Below are positions 59,809 to 64,000 of a stretch of 64,000 bases of DNA, in pieces (positions within the stretch are counted from its first letter, which is position 1; each line of letters begins with the position of its first letter). The notes under the pieces were generated by a model. The model made no database searches. It was given only the letters and a program-made list of their open reading frames with translations, and had not been told where the DNA came from. This stretch comes from G965267605 sp965267605 (lineage in GTDB: Bacteria > Bacteroidota > Bacteroidia > Flavobacteriales_E > Vicingaceae): positions 744,001 through 808,000 of the forward strand of contig OZ254088.1 of assembly GCA_965267605.1 (NCBI GenBank), in the 5' to 3' direction. The position numbers were made by a program, and so were the translations under genes.

Positions 59809-61826
59809 TTTGTCTTTAGGAATTGAACACCGCTACCACTAGTGCCGATCGCTAGGCCGTACTTTTCATTGGGCACTACACAGAATATCCAGGGATTCGG
59901 TCCGTCTAAAACTGGCACCCATTTTTTGCCATCCAACTTGAACAATCCCATATTGTCATTACCCATGGAAATGCCTCCACAGCCTTCCTGGTAATCTTTG
60001 CCTGTACCCGCATAAACGTTTCCCTTCTCGTCATAGCACAGCGCGTTGACCGTATAGGAATATCCGAAGCCCTGCAGTTTTTGCTGCTCCCATTTCATGG
60101 TTTCATAGTTCCAGGTGGAAATACCATTGTTGTCCAGAAAACTGAAGTTGCCGTTCTTATTGAAAGCGATGCCAGATAGTTTCAAGCCATCTTCATCGTA
60201 GCCCGGCTTGTGTGCGGATCGCTTCCCGGCATCAATGCCAATAGGTGTAACACCCTGGTAGCCTCTTGTCCAAACATGTCCTTTTCTATCTACAAACAGC
60301 AAATCAGCCCACTCATATTTACCTGTCTTCACTTTGGTAAATCCAGCACCTCCTGCTTTGCGCCTCAATAAATGCGAGTCGTCAATGATGGTTGATGTTC
60401 CTTCACGTTCGTTGTACTTCTCATTCTCATCCATATAGAACAGGTGACTTCCTAGCACGTAGAGGTCGCCATTTTTATCGTACGCGGCATGGGTGGGGAC
60501 AAATACGCCCTTGCCATTGTCCAGCGAATCGGGTAGGGGAACGGTCTTGACTTCCAGTGTGGCTTTCTTACCGGATAACTTCCAAACCGATCCACAGAAA
60601 ATAAACAGTACGCTTCCATCATGCTGGCGAATGAGTGATTTCGTATCGTAACCCAATGGGGATATCGGGTCTTTCATCTTGATGTGACGCTCGTAAGCAT
60701 TGAATACCTCCATCCAGTTTCCGTTGGCATATAACCAAATGTCTGCCTGGTTAACTAGCGCGTACATGCCCGAAGGCGTGTTGATGAGTTGTCTTACATC
60801 GGTTGCGTGCAATCCTGACTTTGAAAGCTGACTGATCTTCTTGCCCCCCTTGATCAGGAACGGTCCCGATCGCGATAGCAGAATATGGTTTCCCTCTTTG
60901 AGTGGAAATACATTACCAGCTGACTGTTTGAAGACATCCCTTGGAACTGTTCTGTTCAACTTAGCGAGGGCAGGGGTATTTTCCTGGAATCCGAAATAAT
61001 GATGGTCATTGGTAGGATAGTCGTTGGAATATGCCCTTGAATTGTAAGGGTACACCCCCCATTTCGGATACTCATAATCAAAGTGATCGTAAGTTGAGTT
61101 GGGCGGATGACTTAGGTTCAAAGGGAATTGTGCGGAACCTGCACTGTCCTTTTTCGCTTGCGCGCGAAACCTATCCGTCATTACTTTGGCGTAACCGATC
61201 TCATCCTGGTAGCGGTACTTCTGATCTTTGGTAGGAACCAGTTTCCATCCCTGGAATGCTTCATCCCATGTATAGTAACGGTGTCTTCCGTCACGGTGAA
61301 AGAGTTCATCGCTGACCTTGATGAGCAACGAATCCTTCTGTTTTCCAATGTAGGTGATATGCCATGGACCAATGCCCTTGTTTCTGGCTGTCCATGTTTT
61401 ACCCTGGTCAGCTGAGTAGTATACGCCACCGCTACTTCCAGTACCTAGCCAGTAGTTGCCTTTTTCATCCTGGTAGAATGCCGTAGCGTCCGCACCAGAA
61501 GGTCCATTGGACGATATCCAGGTATTGGTTTCTGTGAATTTGCATGGACAAACTGCATTTTCCTTTTTAGCAAGATCGCGGTACCGATCTCTCAGGTAAA
61601 TGTATTTACTGGTTTCGTGCCCTGGGTGGTATTGAAGGTGTTCATGTGCCAATCGCGCGGCTTGATCATAGTACTTTAAAGAGGACAGCTTTTCGATCAA
61701 GGGAAGGAATGTCTTCTCATCTGGAAGCTCCCGGAATTGTGCTGTTAATTCATCGCAATTTACCTGTGCCCGAAGTACCACAGGAACCACCAGCGCAGCC
61801 AGTAAAATAGCCTTCAACTTACCCAT
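59805..61826 (-). CDS. Exported propeller-like protein
   Basis: 673 residues with a signal peptide (MGKLKAILLAALVVPVVLRAQ). A helical N-terminal region (about 25-95) contains one Cys pair (VCPCKFTE). It is followed by beta-propeller-like repeats with BNR/Asp-box-like motifs (YYSADQGKTWTA, DKNGDLYVLGSHLF, FVDRKGHVWTRGYQGVTPIG, YDEKGNVYAGTGKDY). I recognise no enzyme site. It is coupled to the WG-repeat protein gene and may work with it on the surface. Confidence 0.75.
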   Translation of the reverse strand: MGKLKAILLAALVVPVVLRAQVNCDELTAQFRELPDEKTFLPLIEKLSSLKYYDQAARLAHEHLQYHPGHETSKYIYLRDRYRDLAKKENAVCPCKFTETNTWISSNGPSGADATAFYQDEKGNYWLGTGSSGGVYYSADQGKTWTARNKGIGPWHITYIGKQKDSLLIKVSDELFHRDGRHRYYTWDEAFQGWKLVPTKDQKYRYQDEIGYAKVMTDRFRAQAKKDSAGSAQFPLNLSHPPNSTYDHFDYEYPKWGVYPYNSRAYSNDYPTNDHHYFGFQENTPALAKLNRTVPRDVFKQSAGNVFPLKEGNHILLSRSGPFLIKGGKKISQLSKSGLHATDVRQLINTPSGMYALVNQADIWLYANGNWMEVFNAYERHIKMKDPISPLGYDTKSLIRQHDGSVLFIFCGSVWKLSGKKATLEVKTVPLPDSLDNGKGVFVPTHAAYDKNGDLYVLGSHLFYMDENEKYNEREGTSTIIDDSHLLRRKAGGAGFTKVKTGKYEWADLLFVDRKGHVWTRGYQGVTPIGIDAGKRSAHKPGYDEDGLKLSGIAFNKNGNFSFLDNNGISTWNYETMKWEQQKLQGFGYSYTVNALCYDEKGNVYAGTGKDYQEGCGGISMGNDNMGLFKLDGKKWVPVLDGPNPWIFCVVPNEKYGLAIGTSGSGVQFLKTK

Positions 61827-61904
61827 GCTGAAATGTACAAAATAGAATGAGACGGACTACCTTATGATCATAGCGACCAATGGCAATACGGGCTTCATCG
61901 ATAT

Positions 61905-62603
61905 CTAACTGGGGATTGCTACTTCAAGTTTGTAACCACTTCCGTGAACGTTGCTAATGTTAATGTTCGGATCGGGTGATAGGTATTTCCGAAGCTTGGC
62001 AATGTATACGTCCATAGAGCGGGTGGTGAAGTAATTGCTGTCCTTCCAGATCTGTCTTAATGCTTTTTCTCTTGGCATTACATCGTTGAGATGAACGCAG
62101 AGGAGTTGCAGCAATTGTCCTTCCTTAGGCGATAGCTGTTGCCTGGATTCCCCATGGAATAGCTCTCGGCTGCGCGTGTGGTAGGTGAACGAACCGAACT
62201 CATGTACTTCCTCTTCCTGTTTAACCTCCACCTTTGCCCGTTCCAACAGCCGTTCAATCTTCATCAGGAGTATCTCGCTGTCAAAGGGTTTGGTGAGGTA
62301 ATCATCAGCTCCGGCACGGTAACCGCGCAGCATGTCTTCTTTCATCGACTTGGCCGTTAGAAAGATCAGCGGCACCTGTTGGTTTATAGCCCTGATCTCC
62401 TCAGCGAGGGAAAAGCCATCGCGCTTAGGCATCATTACATCGAGAATGCACAAGTCGTAGGTAGCTTCCTTGAATCCCGCCAACCCCGCATTGCCATCCA
62501 TGCACAACCTTACGTGGTAGCCTGAGAGCTCAAGGTAACTCTTCATCACCGAGGCGAAGTTGGCCTCATCTTCTACAAGTAATATGTTGCCCTTTATGTC
62601 CAT
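61905..62603 (-). CDS. OmpR-type response regulator
   Basis: 232 residues. Receiver with VEDEANF, D55 in LCILDVMMPKRDG, switch LTAKS, and K105 in TKPFDSE. A winged-helix DNA-binding domain follows at about 140-230 (LSPKEGQLLQLLCVH, TRSMDVYIAKLRKYL, NVHGSGYKL). It is the probable partner of the sensor kinase whose gene overlaps it by 10 bp. Confidence 0.93.
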   Translation of the reverse strand: MDIKGNILLVEDEANFASVMKSYLELSGYHVRLCMDGNAGLAGFKEATYDLCILDVMMPKRDGFSLAEEIRAINQQVPLIFLTAKSMKEDMLRGYRAGADDYLTKPFDSEILLMKIERLLERAKVEVKQEEEVHEFGSFTYHTRSRELFHGESRQQLSPKEGQLLQLLCVHLNDVMPREKALRQIWKDSNYFTTRSMDVYIAKLRKYLSPDPNINISNVHGSGYKLEVAIPS

Positions 62604-64000
62604 GCAGGTACGCGCAAGGTTACGGTTGTTCCAATGCCAGGCTTGCTCTTCAGCTCAACGGTGCCATTGTGTTTCTCTACGATAGCCTTTACATAACTCA
62701 GGCCAATGCCTGCTCCCTTCACATCGTGTATGTTCCCGGTCGTAGCCCTATAGAATTTATCAAACGCCCTTCCTTGTGTCTCCTTGTCCATACCAATGCC
62801 CCTGTCAATTACCTCAACGTGTAGGTGGTTGTTCTTATTGGAGGTTTTGATCGTGATATCAGGCTTGTCCTTCGAATACTTAATGGCGTTGTCTATCAGG
62901 TTGGAAACCACATTTCCGAAGTGCATTTCGTCTCCGTTGATGGTCGTGGAGGTGGCCTTCAATTCCAATTGGATGGTTCCTCCTTCGAGTAGTTGCATTT
63001 CCGCGCGGGAAGCCATTTCCTTTACGAGTTCATGTGCATCGAGGTGTTTCAACTGTAGCTCCAGCTTTCCCTTTTCTGCAAGGGAAGTACGCATCACGTG
63101 TTCCACTTGCCTGTTCATTCTCGCACTTTCCTTCTTGATGATATTGGTGAAATGCTCGATCTGTTCATCGTCTTTGCGCACATTGGGATGTGTGAGTGAA
63201 TCTGCTGCCAGTGTTACCGTTGCCAATGGTGTTTTCAACTCGTGGGTCATGTTATTGATGAAATCACTTTTGATCTCGGATAGCTTCTTTTGCTGAATTA
63301 GCTTGCGCATTGTTATCCAGAACAACAGAACGATGGCGAGGATAAGTCCGCCCGATAGCAGCAATACACTCAAGAGTTCATGCCACACATAAGCATCTTC
63401 ATTGGGGAGGTGCAATAACAGCGCGTGCTCCTTTTGAAGTACAGGATTGGAGAACAGCGGTTGTCGGTATGCACCATCGCGCATCCAGGGCTTAAATCCA
63501 CTGGATTGCCACCGGTCGTCCAATTCCTTATCGTGAGACAGGATGGCATATTCAAAGGGTTGATAAACACCTCGATGGATGAGCTGTTTACTGATCACTT
63601 CTTCTATGTCAATACTATCCAGTAGATGTGCGAGTGGATCTTCGAGATCTCTGAATTCGTGTACCGCTTTTTTCATGAACCAACCGAACCGGTCTTCGAT
63701 CTCTTCTGCAATTTCCTGTTGAGTGATGGCCACGTTTCCGTGTTCGTCCTTCACCTGTTCAATAATGGTCATGCCGTGGTGATTGGAGTCCCTTCTGATC
63801 TCCACCTTAACCTCCGCTTGCTCGCGTACAACGTGTTCGTTTTCCCCAAACAAATCGTGTTCGCTGTGTACGGTTTCGCGCACCACCTGTACTTTTCTAA
63901 GGATCCGTTGGTCCTTGATAGAATCAATCGGAAGCCCACCTCCATCCTTAAGGTGTAGTGAAAGGAAACGTTTGTTTTCCTTCTGTTCCAGCACATCCAC
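62594..64000 (-). CDS. Sensor histidine kinase (5' end outside window)
   Basis: 468 C-terminal residues are visible; the gene continues past the window edge. A long extracytoplasmic region (KQLIHRGVYQPFEYAILSHDKEL and similar) precedes a membrane helix (LLSVLLLSGGLILAIVLLFWI). HisKA follows with NNMTHELKTPLATVT and an ATPase domain with NLIDNAIKYSKD, DRGIGMDKET, and KGAGIGLSYVKAIVEKHNG. Classical two-component partner of the following OmpR regulator; signal unknown. Confidence 0.9.
   Translation of the reverse strand: MDVLEQKENKRFLSLHLKDGGGLPIDSIKDQRILRKVQVVRETVHSEHDLFGENEHVVREQAEVKVEIRRDSNHHGMTIIEQVKDEHGNVAITQQEIAEEIEDRFGWFMKKAVHEFRDLEDPLAHLLDSIDIEEVISKQLIHRGVYQPFEYAILSHDKELDDRWQSSGFKPWMRDGAYRQPLFSNPVLQKEHALLLHLPNEDAYVWHELLSVLLLSGGLILAIVLLFWITMRKLIQQKKLSEIKSDFINNMTHELKTPLATVTLAADSLTHPNVRKDDEQIEHFTNIIKKESARMNRQVEHVMRTSLAEKGKLELQLKHLDAHELVKEMASRAEMQLLEGGTIQLELKATSTTINGDEMHFGNVVSNLIDNAIKYSKDKPDITIKTSNKNNHLHVEVIDRGIGMDKETQGRAFDKFYRATTGNIHDVKGAGIGLSYVKAIVEKHNGTVELKSKPGIGTTVTLRVPAWT

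Noticed and set aside
1..64000. tRNA, rRNA, insertion sequences, attachment sites or a replication origin
   Set aside because: I scanned for transposase motifs, terminal inverted repeats next to ORFs and tRNA-like cloverleafs and found none I could support.

Overview
The window looks like a chromosomal segment of a Bacteroidota member, probably Flavobacteriales-like. The signs are type IX secretion (T9SS) C-terminal sorting domains, DUF5723 and DUF4369 proteins, many Cys-lipoproteins, LytS-type and PAS-rich kinases, and promoters that fit the Bacteroidota -33 TTG / -7 TAnnTTTG pattern rather than the sigma70 type. I see no rRNA, tRNA, transposase, CRISPR array or integrase. Gene packing is tight: start/stop overlaps are common and several convergent pairs overlap at their stop codons.

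Layout. 1-3.7 kb: three exported proteins on the minus strand (secreted repeat protein cut by the window edge, DUF5723 barrel-like protein, lipoprotein). 3.8-11 kb: rarA coupled to a response regulator and PAS kinase, exonuclease III, an AlbA_2 protein, and a three-gene unit of STAS-like protein, HisKA_3 kinase and LuxR-type regulator. 11.2-21 kb: an unusual alpha-oxoamine synthase/GNAT fusion, VOC and YihY proteins, a T9SS cargo, a sulfotransferase, feoAB and MuiA. 21-29 kb: two overlapping SpoIIE-phosphatase sensors and a small ribbon-helix-helix-like protein coupled to a five-PAS LytS-type kinase, with a LytTR-like operator in front. 29-47 kb: a thioredoxin/MsrA-like hybrid, lipoproteins, and a stress block (universal stress protein, CDF transporter, two Hsp20, SlyD, cold-shock protein), a third SpoIIE sensor, a voltage-gated cation channel with an acidic filter, a bestrophin and a TlpA-like lipoprotein.

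47.5-56.5 kb is the most interesting part. It is a unidirectional locus in which two paralogous PAS-LuxR regulators are interleaved with four collagen-like secreted proteins and a small T9SS protein. All four collagen-like proteins share an N-terminal domain and a Gly-X-Thr/Gln stalk, but each has a different C-terminal head: C1q-like, phage-RBP-like, an unknown jelly-roll-like head, and a tail-collar domain. Directly behind each regulator lies the same composite element: a TACTCA-N4-TGAGTA palindrome abutting TTG, then exactly 20 nt, then TAGYTTCA, with the next ATG 20-22 nt further on. A related -7 element sits ahead of the first regulator's operon, together with a 30-bp motif that also occurs 36 kb away upstream of the oxoamine synthase fusion. 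I read this as a regulated, domain-shuffled surface-fibre cassette.

56.5-64 kb: a small GIY-YIG-like protein, two large exported repeat proteins (WG repeats; propeller-like), and an OmpR regulator with its sensor kinase running off the end.
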